A stretch of DNA of 6,067 bases, taken from the NCBI GenBank assembly GCA_030640695.1, contig DAOWIX010000067.1, positions 1 through 6,067 on the forward strand, read 5' to 3'. The position numbers and the translations under genes were made by a program. Numbering within the stretch: position 1 is the first letter of the stretch; each line of letters begins with the position of its first letter. This document shows, piece after piece, positions 1-5,816 of the stretch. The notes under the pieces are model-generated. The model was given only the letters and a program-made list of their open reading frames with translations. It ran no database searches and was not told the origin of the DNA. Source of the DNA: Deltaproteobacteria bacterium (GTDB lineage Bacteria; Desulfobacterota; Anaeroferrophillalia; Anaeroferrophillales; Tharpellaceae).

Positions 1-1
1 A

Positions 2-493
2 GAAATTCCCTTACTCTCTTTTTCTGCCGGTTTATTAGGACTTTCGGTTGTCAGTAGTACAGATGTCGGTGAGAATGCAGAATGGTTTGACGCTTCATGG
101 GGTTTTGCCAAACAGATTTTCCCTCTCCTTTTGATCGGGGTTCTGGTTGCCGGTCTTCTTTTGGGGAGGGTTGGTCACGAAGGGCTTATACCCTCAAGTT
201 GGGTAAGTGAGGCGGTTGGTGGAAACTCTTTGCGGGCTAACTTTTTTGCCTCTTTTGCCGGGGCCTTCATGTATTTTGCAACCTTAACTGAAGTCCCGAT
301 CCTGCAAGGTTTGATCGGTAATGGTATGGGTAAAGGTCCAGCGCTGGCTTTGTTGCTGGCTGGGCCGGCTTTGAGTCTGCCCAATATGCTGGTTATCCGC
401 AGCGTCCTGGGAACCGTCAAAACGATAGTTTTTGTTTTGTTGGTTATTTGTATGGCGACTATTAGTGGTCTGTTGTTTGGATTATTTTTTTAA
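2..493 (+). CDS. ArsP/DUF318-type permease, 3' part only
   Basis: The frame is open from the left window edge to TAA at 491-493, so this is the C-terminal 163 residues of a larger integral membrane protein; TTG or ATG codons inside it are not its start. Hydrophobic stretches alternate with short loops, with membrane segments around visible residues 38-52, 78-95, 115-130 and 140-162. The stretch TLTEVPILQG, then GMGKGPALALLLAGPALSLP, is the conserved Pro/Gly-rich core of the DUF318 (PF03773) permeases. That family includes ArsP, which exports trivalent organoarsenicals. Family membership is well supported by this core. The substrate is inferred from the family and from the ArsE/F/G/ArsR genes that follow in the same direction. 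The next start is 34 bases downstream with no terminator between, so they are probably cotranscribed. Export of another metalloid or metabolite cannot be excluded. Confidence 0.85.
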   Translation, partial: EIPLLSFSAGLLGLSVVSSTDVGENAEWFDASWGFAKQIFPLLLIGVLVAGLLLGRVGHEGLIPSSWVSEAVGGNSLRANFFASFAGAFMYFATLTEVPILQGLIGNGMGKGPALALLLAGPALSLPNMLVIRSVLGTVKTIVFVLLVICMATISGLLFGLFF

Positions 494-514
494 AGGTGTT
501 ACAATTAATGATTG

Positions 515-521
515 AAAGGAG
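515..521 (+). promoter_or_regulatory. Strong Shine-Dalgarno of the thioredoxin-like gene
   Basis: AAAGGAG lies six bases before the ATG at 528. It is the best ribosome binding site in the plus-strand block. The small redox protein may therefore be translated more strongly than its neighbours, an inference from the match alone. Confidence 0.75.
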
Positions 522-527
522 ATAGGT

Positions 528-758
528 ATGAAAATTCAAGTACTTGGCACCGGGTGTCAAAAATGTGAAAAGTTGGCGGAGAGCGCTGAGGCGGTAGCGG
601 TTGCGCTCGGAATTGATTTTGAGCTTGAAAAAATTTCTGATATCAATCAGATAATGGCCTTTGGCGTGATGCTCACTCCAGCCCTGGCGATTGATGGTGA
701 GGTTAAGGTGGTTGGGAAAGTTCCATCTACCGATGAGATTAAAAAACTTTTACAGTAA
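528..758 (+). CDS. Small thioredoxin-fold disulfide protein, ArsE-like
   Basis: A 76-residue cytosolic protein with no signal peptide. It opens with a beta strand (KIQVLGTG) leading into the redox motif C10-Q-K-C13, and has the cis-proline position T50-P51 followed by ALAIDGEVKVVG. These are the marks of the minimal glutaredoxin/thioredoxin-like family often annotated 'redox-active disulfide protein 2'. The order, directly before an ArsF-family and an ArsG-family gene, matches arsEFG sets. In those, as I recall, ArsE and ArsF together reduce nitrophenyl arsenicals and ArsG exports the product. The fold and CxxC are seen directly; the ArsE role is inferred from position. It could equally supply reducing equivalents to the downstream membrane protein. 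The start is fixed by the strong site at 515-521. Confidence 0.9.
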   Translation: MKIQVLGTGCQKCEKLAESAEAVAVALGIDFELEKISDINQIMAFGVMLTPALAIDGEVKVVGKVPSTDEIKKLLQ

Positions 759-780
759 TCGAATTGTATTCATTTTAAAT

Positions 781-784
781 GGAG
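781..784 (+). promoter_or_regulatory. Shine-Dalgarno that decides the arsF start
   Basis: GGAG lies only one base before ATG 786 but seven bases before ATG 792. The usual spacing therefore selects 792 over the longer in-frame start. The choice removes two residues (Met-Thr) from the N-terminus. Confidence 0.65.
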
Positions 785-791
785 AATGACA

Positions 792-1229
792 ATGTTTAGA
801 AAATTAATTTTACTTCTACTGCTCTTCCTGACGACTTTTTCTACATCACTACTCCTGGACTCGCCTCAGGCTCATGCCACGGTTTCTCAGGAAAAGACGA
901 TTGTCTATTATTTCCACGGCAATATGCGTTGTCGCACCTGTAATAAAATAGAAGCATATACAAAAGAGGTCATCAATACAAGTTTTGCTAAAGAGCTTTC
1001 AGATGGTTTGCTCGAAATTAGGATTGTTAATACCGATAAATCTGAGAATGAACATTTTATCAAGGATTTTCAGCTTACCAACCGTTCGATTGTACTGGTT
1101 CGAAGTAGAGGGGATGATCTGGAAAAATGGCAGAACCTTGATCGTATCTGGTTGCTGGTTCGCAAAAAAGAGGCTTTTCAATCCTATATTGATGAGGAAA
1201 CCCGAGCTTTTATGGCGGTTGAAAAGTAA
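792..1229 (+). CDS. arsF: Exported ArsF-family CxxC protein
   Basis: 145 residues from ATG 792. The N-terminus is a clear secretion signal: basic FRK, a long Leu-rich core at residues 5-22, and AHA at 27-29 giving a likely cleavage before T30. The mature part begins with a strand (KTIVYYFHG) followed by C47-R-T-C50 and a helix (NKIEAYTKEVIN), a thioredoxin-like redox entry. The YYFHG...RC.TC..IE pattern is what I recognise as the family named 'nitrophenyl compound nitroreductase subunit ArsF'. The protein should act in the periplasm, or face it if the signal stays as an anchor. Its TAA overlaps the ATG of the next gene by one base (TAATG), so the two are probably translationally coupled. No flavin-binding motif is visible, so a nitroreductase role would need a partner. 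A periplasmic thiol reductase is the main alternative. Confidence 0.85.
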   Translation: MFRKLILLLLLFLTTFSTSLLLDSPQAHATVSQEKTIVYYFHGNMRCRTCNKIEAYTKEVINTSFAKELSDGLLEIRIVNTDKSENEHFIKDFQLTNRSIVLVRSRGDDLEKWQNLDRIWLLVRKKEAFQSYIDEETRAFMAVEK

Positions 1230-1921
1230 TGAATGAGTATTTTGCTGCTATCCTGACCGCTTTTTGGCTCGGAATCCTGACCTCGATCAGTCCTTGTCCA
1301 TTGGCTAGCAATATTGCTGCCATCTCTTATGTTGGCCGTCGGGTTGATGACCCAAGCAAAACCTTTCAGGCCGGTCTGCTTTATACCCTTGGCCGAACTG
1401 CAGCCTATCTGGTTCTTGGCATTCTCCTGGTTAGTAGCTTGCTCTCGGCCCCTGTCCTTTCTCATCTTTTACAGAAGTATATGAACAGATTTCTCGGACC
1501 GATATTGATTTTGGTCGGTTTGGTGCTTCTGAATGTTATCAGGTTCAGCTTCAGTGGTGGGGGGATCAGTGAAAAACTGCAGCAACGGGCCAGTAAAATG
1601 GGGGTCTGGGGTGGAGCCTTTCTTGGTCTTCTTTTTGCCCTCTCTTTTTGTCCGACCTCAGCCGCTCTTTTTTTTGGCACCCTGCTGCCTTTAGCTGTGC
1701 AGCAGCAATCCTCTATTATGCTGCCGGTAGTTTATGGTATCGCTACAGGTTTGCCGGTTCTTCTCTTTGCCTCGTTGATAGCCTTGGGTGTCAATCGGGT
1801 CGGCACCGCTTTCAACCGGATTACATATTTTGAAAAATGGGCCCGGCGGATTACCGGCTTGCTCTTTATTGGCGTCGGGATTTACTATACATTGATCAAT
1901 GTTTTTGGTATTGTCCTGTAG
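1229..1921 (+). CDS. arsG: ArsG-family / CcdA-like six-helix membrane protein
   Basis: 230 residues with about six membrane helices, near 5-33, 46-73, 88-106, 128-155, 164-187 and 207-228. Helix 1 carries S21-P-C23-P followed by LASNIAAISYVGRR. Helix 4 carries S139-F-C141-P-T-S followed by AALFFGTLLPLA. These two stretches are the hallmarks of the family NCBI calls ArsG, an aminobenzylarsenical efflux permease. The overall plan is that of CcdA and the membrane domain of DsbD, where one cysteine in each of two helices relays electrons. Both cysteines are present here. The gene is coupled to arsF by a TAATG overlap and lacks a good ribosome binding site of its own, consistent with dependence on arsF translation. 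The family is well supported. Whether it exports arsenicals, moves electrons or does both cannot be settled from sequence. Confidence 0.85.
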   Translation: MNEYFAAILTAFWLGILTSISPCPLASNIAAISYVGRRVDDPSKTFQAGLLYTLGRTAAYLVLGILLVSSLLSAPVLSHLLQKYMNRFLGPILILVGLVLLNVIRFSFSGGGISEKLQQRASKMGVWGGAFLGLLFALSFCPTSAALFFGTLLPLAVQQQSSIMLPVVYGIATGLPVLLFASLIALGVNRVGTAFNRITYFEKWARRITGLLFIGVGIYYTLINVFGIVL

Positions 1922-1952
1922 AACTTTATACTGCGAAAGGATACTTTTTAAG

Positions 1953-2282
1953 ATGAAGAAAGAAGAGAAAAGCCTCTACGATGCCAAAGCCAAGATCTTT
2001 AAAGCTTTGGGCCATCCGACAAGGCTCTGGATAACCGAGAAACTGGCACAAGGAGAGTGTTGTGTCTGCAACCTGGTCGAACCTCTCGGTGCTGATTTTT
2101 CTACGGTTTCAAAACATCTTTCAGTGCTCAAGGAAGCCGGGATTGTCGATGACGAAAAGCGCGGCAAGCAGGTTTACTACAGTCTCAAAGTTCCATGTAT
2201 TTTAGGCTTTATGAGCTGTGTCGAAGATGTGATTGAAAATCGAATAAGAGAACAGATGGGGCTGCTTCGTAAGATTGTTTGA
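1953..2282 (+). CDS. arsR: ArsR/SmtB-family metalloregulator, Cys-rich
   Basis: 109-residue winged-helix repressor starting at ATG 1953. AAAGGA at 1936-1941 is its ribosome binding site, with slightly long spacing. FKALGHPTRLWITEKLAQGE (16-35) is the typical ArsR entry, FSTVSKHLSVLKEAGIV (49-65) the recognition helix, and RGKQVYYSL (70-78) the wing. Cysteines occur in two groups. C36, C37 and C39 match the ELCVCDL arsenite-sensing motif of classical ArsR; C82 and C89 (VPCILGFMSC) lie after the wing. It should repress the operon and release DNA on binding As(III), Sb(III) or a trivalent organoarsenical. Its operator is not visible near the gene and is expected at the operon promoter outside the window. 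It lies 31 bases after arsG with no promoter or terminator seen. An upstream in-frame start would overlap arsG and is less likely. Confidence 0.92.
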   Translation: MKKEEKSLYDAKAKIFKALGHPTRLWITEKLAQGECCVCNLVEPLGADFSTVSKHLSVLKEAGIVDDEKRGKQVYYSLKVPCILGFMSCVEDVIENRIREQMGLLRKIV

Positions 2283-2310
2283 TAGTAACTGATTGTAAGG
2301 TGAGGGAAAT

Positions 2311-2790
2311 ATGACCAACCAGAAAACCTATATCGCGGTTATTCAATGCCATCTGGTTAAACAGCGTTGTTCCGGCTATTTTTGTGAAAAAGCCTTTAAT
2401 GAACGTTCCGGAGAATTTTTGACCTACGCCGGAAAGGAAAATTTACGCATCCTCTATATGACTTGCGGTGGTTGTTGCGGCCGAGCGACCCATCGTAAAT
2501 TGGCAAACCTCATCCGCATGAGCAAAAAACGGGAAAATATCACGAAAGATCAGATCGTTGTCCATCTGGCCTCCTGTATAACCAATGATAATTATCATGG
2601 ACCGCCCTGTCCTCATCTTGACTATCTTAAAGAGCTGATCGCTAAATTATCTCTGGATCTGGTCGAAGGGACAAATATCAGCCCCAAGGCTGAAGCCCGG
2701 CGCTTGGAGGGAAAATATAAGATGAGGGCGGCCCAGATTAGTGAACTTGATTTTGCTGGAGAGGAATCAGGGGATGGTGACGGGGAGTGA
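2311..2790 (+). CDS. CGGC-domain putative metal-binding protein
   Basis: 159-residue soluble protein. Residues 5-112 match the CGGC domain (PF08821): YIAVIQCHLVKQRCSGYFC (7-25), then TCGGCCGRA (51-59) after a hydrophobic strand, then HLASCI (85-90) and GPPCPHLDYLKELI (97-110). The cysteines C13, C20, C25, C52, C55, C56, C89 and C100 could form a metal or cluster site. This family has no firmly established biochemical function that I know of. The tail from about 135 is acidic, ending EESGDGDGE, and looks disordered. The start is supported by AAGGTGAGG at 2297-2305. It lies 28 bases after arsR, and its stop overlaps the next start (TGATG). Its place behind an arsenic regulator suggests a metalloid-handling role, which is inference only. 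Confidence 0.85.
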   Translation: MTNQKTYIAVIQCHLVKQRCSGYFCEKAFNERSGEFLTYAGKENLRILYMTCGGCCGRATHRKLANLIRMSKKRENITKDQIVVHLASCITNDNYHGPPCPHLDYLKELIAKLSLDLVEGTNISPKAEARRLEGKYKMRAAQISELDFAGEESGDGDGE

Positions 2791-3443
2791 TGTCCGAGCT
2801 TGAATTCATCCTCTTTGATCTGGACAACACCCTTTATCCCAGAGATTGCGGTCTCTTTGATCATGTTGATCACCTGATTAACCGTTATCTTGAAGAGGTG
2901 GTCAAGATTCCCTCAGCTGAGGTTGATCAACGGCGGCGGGATTATTGGCAGGCGCATGGTACAACCCTTAACGGCCTGATGCTTCATCATGGAGTTGACC
3001 CTCATCATTACCTCGGTTTTGTTCATGATGTGCCATTGGCTGACTATCTTGAACCGGATGAAAAACTGGTCGCCATGATTGCCGAACTGCCGGGTCAGAA
3101 ATATATCTTCTCTAACGCCTCAAACGAACATTGTCAAAGAGTGCTCGATTATCTTGGTCTCAGCCATCTTTTTAGCGCAGTTTACGACATCAACTATTTT
3201 GATTTTCGTCCCAAACCAGAACTTGCGATCTATCAGGAACTCCTTGGTGATATCGACAGCAGAGCTGAGGACGGCATGATGATCGATGATATGGCAGTTA
3301 ATCTCGCACCTGCAGCAAGTATGGGCATGGCAACCGTCCTCTATGGCCCCATTCTGGAAAACCCACCGACACTCCCACCCAAAGGTAGAAACCTCAGCTG
3401 CTTACATCAGCTCCCCCAACTGATTAATGACTTAATAAGTTGA
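2790..3443 (+). CDS. HAD hydrolase, pyrimidine 5'-nucleotidase type
   Basis: 217 residues from ATG 2790. Motif I is FDLDNTLYP, with nucleophile D10 and acid/base D12. Motif II is the serine in FSNAS (S108). Motif III is the lysine in RPKPE (K142), and motif IV is the Asp pair in MMIDDMAVNL (D166, D167). A helical cap lies between residues 18 and 90. DLDNTLYP with the FDFRPKPE stretch is characteristic of the Sdt1/pyrimidine 5'-nucleotidase subfamily (TIGR01993-like), which hydrolyses pyrimidine monophosphates. The actual substrate is not shown by sequence, and HAD enzymes are often promiscuous. The ATG overlaps the TGA of the CGGC gene, so translation is coupled. GGGGAG at 2782-2787 is only two bases before the ATG. 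A GTG at 2787 is in frame and would add one residue, but has no better site. Its link to arsenic is unexplained. Confidence 0.88.
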   Translation: MSELEFILFDLDNTLYPRDCGLFDHVDHLINRYLEEVVKIPSAEVDQRRRDYWQAHGTTLNGLMLHHGVDPHHYLGFVHDVPLADYLEPDEKLVAMIAELPGQKYIFSNASNEHCQRVLDYLGLSHLFSAVYDINYFDFRPKPELAIYQELLGDIDSRAEDGMMIDDMAVNLAPAASMGMATVLYGPILENPPTLPPKGRNLSCLHQLPQLINDLIS

Positions 3444-4214
3444 GATTATGATCTCGCAGCGGGCGACTGGGTCGATGCGTTCAATTTCGTTAATTTCTAC
3501 AATCTTCAGCCCCGCATCAGCGACAACTTTTTCCAGGTCAGTTGCGTTCAAGGCGCCGCCGATGTTCCAGAGCCAGTTGTCGACCTCATCGGCAAACCCC
3601 GGCGGCAGGGCTTCAGTTAAGAGAAAGTCATAAATTAGTAGGACCCCGTTCCGAGTTAGTAACGGGGTCAATTCCGCGAAAAATTTCTTCTTATCGTAGA
3701 CCAGGTTAAAGGATCCGTTCATCAGAATGAGATCTGAAGCTTGAAGCTGGTAATCCTGGCATTCGCCAAGGTTGTTGAGGTCGCCTTGGCACAGAGTGAT
3801 TTTTTCTGCTTCGGCCGGAAAATGATACAAGAGATCCTCTCCTTTGCTCAGCAATTTGGAGCTTGCATCGAGGCCCGTAAGTCGTTTTAGGTCAGGTAGT
3901 GAACAGGCGCAAAAAAAAGCATCAAGGGCCGCACCGCAGCCGAGATCAAGGATGGATTGGGGGGCAAGTGAGATGATTCTGATAAGTGGGTTTGCACAAG
4001 GGAAAGCCAGTCCGTCGCTCTCGGGTGGCAGTATTTCAAGTAAATCTGGTGGATAGCCTAGTTTATCCAACAACCGAAGCCCGCGATCGATGGCCACTGG
4101 ACTTAGCAGTCCTTCCTTGCAGGTTGAAGTTTTATTATACATTTCTTGTAAAGCTCGGTTGAGCTCTTTTGCAAAGTTATTCATTGAAGCTATCACAATT
4201 TTCTTTTCTTCCAT
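3432..4214 (-). CDS. ArsM-like SAM-dependent methyltransferase lacking two As-binding Cys
   Basis: 260 residues. The class I fold is clear: motif I ILDLGCGAALDAF (88-100), acidic residue D116 in GLDAS, QGD (143-145), and motif IV DLILMNGSFNLVYDK (161-175). Several stretches follow the arsenite methyltransferase (ArsM) consensus: LGYPPDLLEILPPES before C73-A-N-P, then NGSFNL where ArsM has NCVINL, and WNIGGAL where ArsM has GCI-GAL. The first cysteine (C73) is kept, but the two catalytic-half cysteines are G167 and N217. The N-terminus overlaps the permease gene by 22 bases. Met11 at 4184 is an alternative start eight bases after the permease stop; neither has a strong ribosome binding site. 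The 3' end overlaps the convergent HAD gene by 12 bases. SAM binding is well supported, the ArsM kinship is from memory of the consensus, and the substrate is unknown. Confidence 0.82.
   Translation of the reverse strand: MEEKKIVIASMNNFAKELNRALQEMYNKTSTCKEGLLSPVAIDRGLRLLDKLGYPPDLLEILPPESDGLAFPCANPLIRIISLAPQSILDLGCGAALDAFFCACSLPDLKRLTGLDASSKLLSKGEDLLYHFPAEAEKITLCQGDLNNLGECQDYQLQASDLILMNGSFNLVYDKKKFFAELTPLLTRNGVLLIYDFLLTEALPPGFADEVDNWLWNIGGALNATDLEKVVADAGLKIVEINEIERIDPVARCEIIISTY
3642..3669. repeat. Perfect inverted repeat inside the methyltransferase gene
   Basis: GACCCCGTT (3642-3650) and AACGGGGTC (3661-3669) are perfect 9-bp complementary arms around a 10-base spacer. The stem is GC-rich but has no T run on either strand, so it is not a typical intrinsic terminator. 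It encodes part of LTPLLTRNGVLL and may be coincidental. Confidence 0.6.
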
Positions 4215-5029
4215 CCCGCCAATGTAAAATAGAAGGCTCCGGCGAAAAGGATAATCACCGGGCCGCTGGAAAGTTCAGCGCTATAGCTCAGACCCAAGCC
4301 GGCGACAATAGAGATGGCGGACAGAGCTATAGCCAGTAACATCATGCTAAAGAGTCGGTGGGTATAGAGGGCCGCAGCGGCGGCCGGCAGGGTTAGCATC
4401 GCGATGACCATGACGATCCCGACAACGCGAATTAAAAGAACAGTAGTAACCGCTGTCAGAGCTAGTAAAAGTTGATAGAAAAGTCCTACCTTTAAGCCTC
4501 TGAGAAGGGCAAACTCTTCATCGAAACAGACCGCCAGAAGTTGGTGGTAGCAACCTGTAACAAAAATTATGATAAATAGGTCAAGGGCTATGATGAGTTT
4601 GAGGTCACGGCTTGAAACTAGCAAAATATCGCCGAACAGGTAGCTTGTAATGTCGAAATAGCCGGGTGTCAGATCCATAAAGATGATGCCTAAGGCCATG
4701 CCGATGGCCCAGGTTGCACCAATCATGGTCTCTTCCCGTTGGCCGGATCCATGTCCGAAGCGGCCGACAATAAAAGCAGCCAGAAGAGCCGCTAACAGGG
4801 CTCCGTAGACGGGATCGAGCCATTCGATCTTAAAGATCTCTCGCAGCCATAAAGCCCCACCGATACCACCCAGAACCGAATGTGAAACGGCCCCTGCAAG
4901 ATAGCTGATGCGGCGCGTAACGACATAGGTGCCGATGATTCCGAAAGCGATACTTGAGAAGAGGCCGACGCCTAAGGCCAGTCTCAGAAAGGTATTGTCA
5001 GGGTCAGCTAAAGCGTGAAAAAAATCCAT
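4193..5029 (-). CDS. Metal ABC transporter permease, ABC-3 (ZnuB/MntB-like)
   Basis: 278 residues with about eight hydrophobic membrane segments. RRISYLAGAVSHSVLGGIGGA (39-59) contains the conserved His/Gly segment of the ABC-3 family (PF00950), where ZnuB-type permeases have a similar AGDALSHAVLPG. REETMIGATWAIGMALGIIF (97-116) and SYLFGDILLVS (128-138) are further family stretches. Two copies would form the channel of an importer for Zn(II), Mn(II) or Fe(II). The ATG is three bases after the ATPase stop, with no convincing ribosome binding site, so translational coupling is likely. It ends WKKRKL, and the last 22 bases overlap the methyltransferase start. The His-rich tail of the partner ATPase favours zinc, but the metal cannot be read from the permease itself. 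Confidence 0.92.
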   Translation of the reverse strand: MDFFHALADPDNTFLRLALGVGLFSSIAFGIIGTYVVTRRISYLAGAVSHSVLGGIGGALWLREIFKIEWLDPVYGALLAALLAAFIVGRFGHGSGQREETMIGATWAIGMALGIIFMDLTPGYFDITSYLFGDILLVSSRDLKLIIALDLFIIIFVTGCYHQLLAVCFDEEFALLRGLKVGLFYQLLLALTAVTTVLLIRVVGIVMVIAMLTLPAAAAALYTHRLFSMMLLAIALSAISIVAGLGLSYSAELSSGPVIILFAGAFYFTLAGWKKRKL

Positions 5030-5032
5030 AAT

Positions 5033-5815
5033 TTAAACAGAAGGAGTGTGGGGTTGGTGTCCATCTTTGTCACAGCGATGGTCGTGGCGGACAAGATTGA
5101 AATCGCCGCCGTAGATCTCTTTGATCAAGGTGCCATTGATGGCGCTGGTCGGGTGGATGATAACCTGACGGTTAACGCAGATGACACTTTTAACTACCTG
5201 GGAAACAAAGCCTAGGTCATGTGACACCAGCAGGATGGTCATGCGTCGATTAAGACGCACCAGAGTTTCATAGAGATTTTCTTCACTGCGCTGATCGATA
5301 TTGGCGGTGGGTTCATCGAGTAGAAGAAGTTGGGGCTCGGTACAAAGAGCGCGAGCGATCAAAACGCGCTGACGTTGGCCGCCGGAAAGCTGCTGGAAAG
5401 AGTCTTTTTCGCAGTCACTAAGACCGACCTCCGCCAGGGCTTGGCGGGCTTTTTCGAGGGCTTGCCGTGAATAGCCGCCAAAGAGACTTTTGCTTTGTTT
5501 GCCGATCTGTCCCATGAGGACAACATTGATTACTGAAACTGGAAAAAGCGGGTCGAGATGAGCGTGCTGTGGCATGTAGCCGATTTTTCGGCGGGCTTTT
5601 TCCGGGCTCTCGCCAAAAATTTCAATGTGGCCTTGGCTCGGTTTGAGAAGACCCAAGATAAGCTTTAAAAGGGTCGTTTTGCCCCCTCCATTAGGCCCGA
5701 CAATGCTACCGAGTTCACCCTCCTTAACCTCCAGATTCACGGCTTCCAGAACCGGATGATCCTGATATCCGAAGTCAAGATCGGTGATTTTTATGATCGG
5801 TATTTTGGGGTTCAT
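5033..5815 (-). CDS. znuC: Metal ABC transporter ATPase, ZnuC-like
   Basis: 260 residues from ATG 5815, the usual ZnuC length. Walker A is GPNGGGKTT (40-48), the Q-loop is Q83 in MPQHAHLD, the ABC signature is LSGGQRQR (143-150), Walker B is LLLLDEPT (163-170), the D-loop is ANID, and the switch histidine is H199. The tail from 243 (RHDHRCDKDGHQPHTP) is rich in His and Cys and resembles the metal-binding C-terminus of zinc importers. It should power import through the adjacent ABC-3 permease. A TTG at 5947 in the same frame would add 44 Ser/Thr/Arg-rich residues unlike any ABC ATPase N-terminus. I reject that start because another frame there looks more protein-like and stops one base before ATG 5815. 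No substrate-binding protein is seen in the window. Confidence 0.9.
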   Translation of the reverse strand: MNPKIPIIKITDLDFGYQDHPVLEAVNLEVKEGELGSIVGPNGGGKTTLLKLILGLLKPSQGHIEIFGESPEKARRKIGYMPQHAHLDPLFPVSVINVVLMGQIGKQSKSLFGGYSRQALEKARQALAEVGLSDCEKDSFQQLSGGQRQRVLIARALCTEPQLLLLDEPTANIDQRSEENLYETLVRLNRRMTILLVSHDLGFVSQVVKSVICVNRQVIIHPTSAINGTLIKEIYGGDFNLVRHDHRCDKDGHQPHTPSV

Positions 5816-5816
5816 A

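Noticed and set aside
131..493. A complete 120-residue protein starting at TTG 131
   Set aside because: The frame is open without a stop to the left edge and the upstream residues are plausible, so it is the tail of a longer permease.
786..791. ATG 786 as the arsF start
   Set aside because: GGAG at 781-784 is only one base away; ATG 792 has the normal seven-base spacing.
528..1229. Selenocysteine (in-frame TGA) at the redox motifs of the small disulfide proteins
   Set aside because: Both motifs have ordinary Cys codons and neither frame contains an internal TGA.
1899..1952. An 18-residue longer ArsR beginning at 1899
   Set aside because: It would overlap the arsG end, has no ribosome binding site, and gives an N-terminus unlike the family; ATG 1953 has AAAGGA upstream.
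4688..4980. Repeated GCCTAAGGCCA at 4688-4698 and 4970-4980 in the permease gene
   Set aside because: Both copies encode common Ala-Leu-Gly membrane residues and the flanks are unrelated; most likely coincidence.
5429..5470. Tandem-like AGGGCTTG repeats in the ATPase gene
   Set aside because: They encode the short helical repeat RQALEKARQALAE in a variable surface helix, with no sign of an unstable repeat array.
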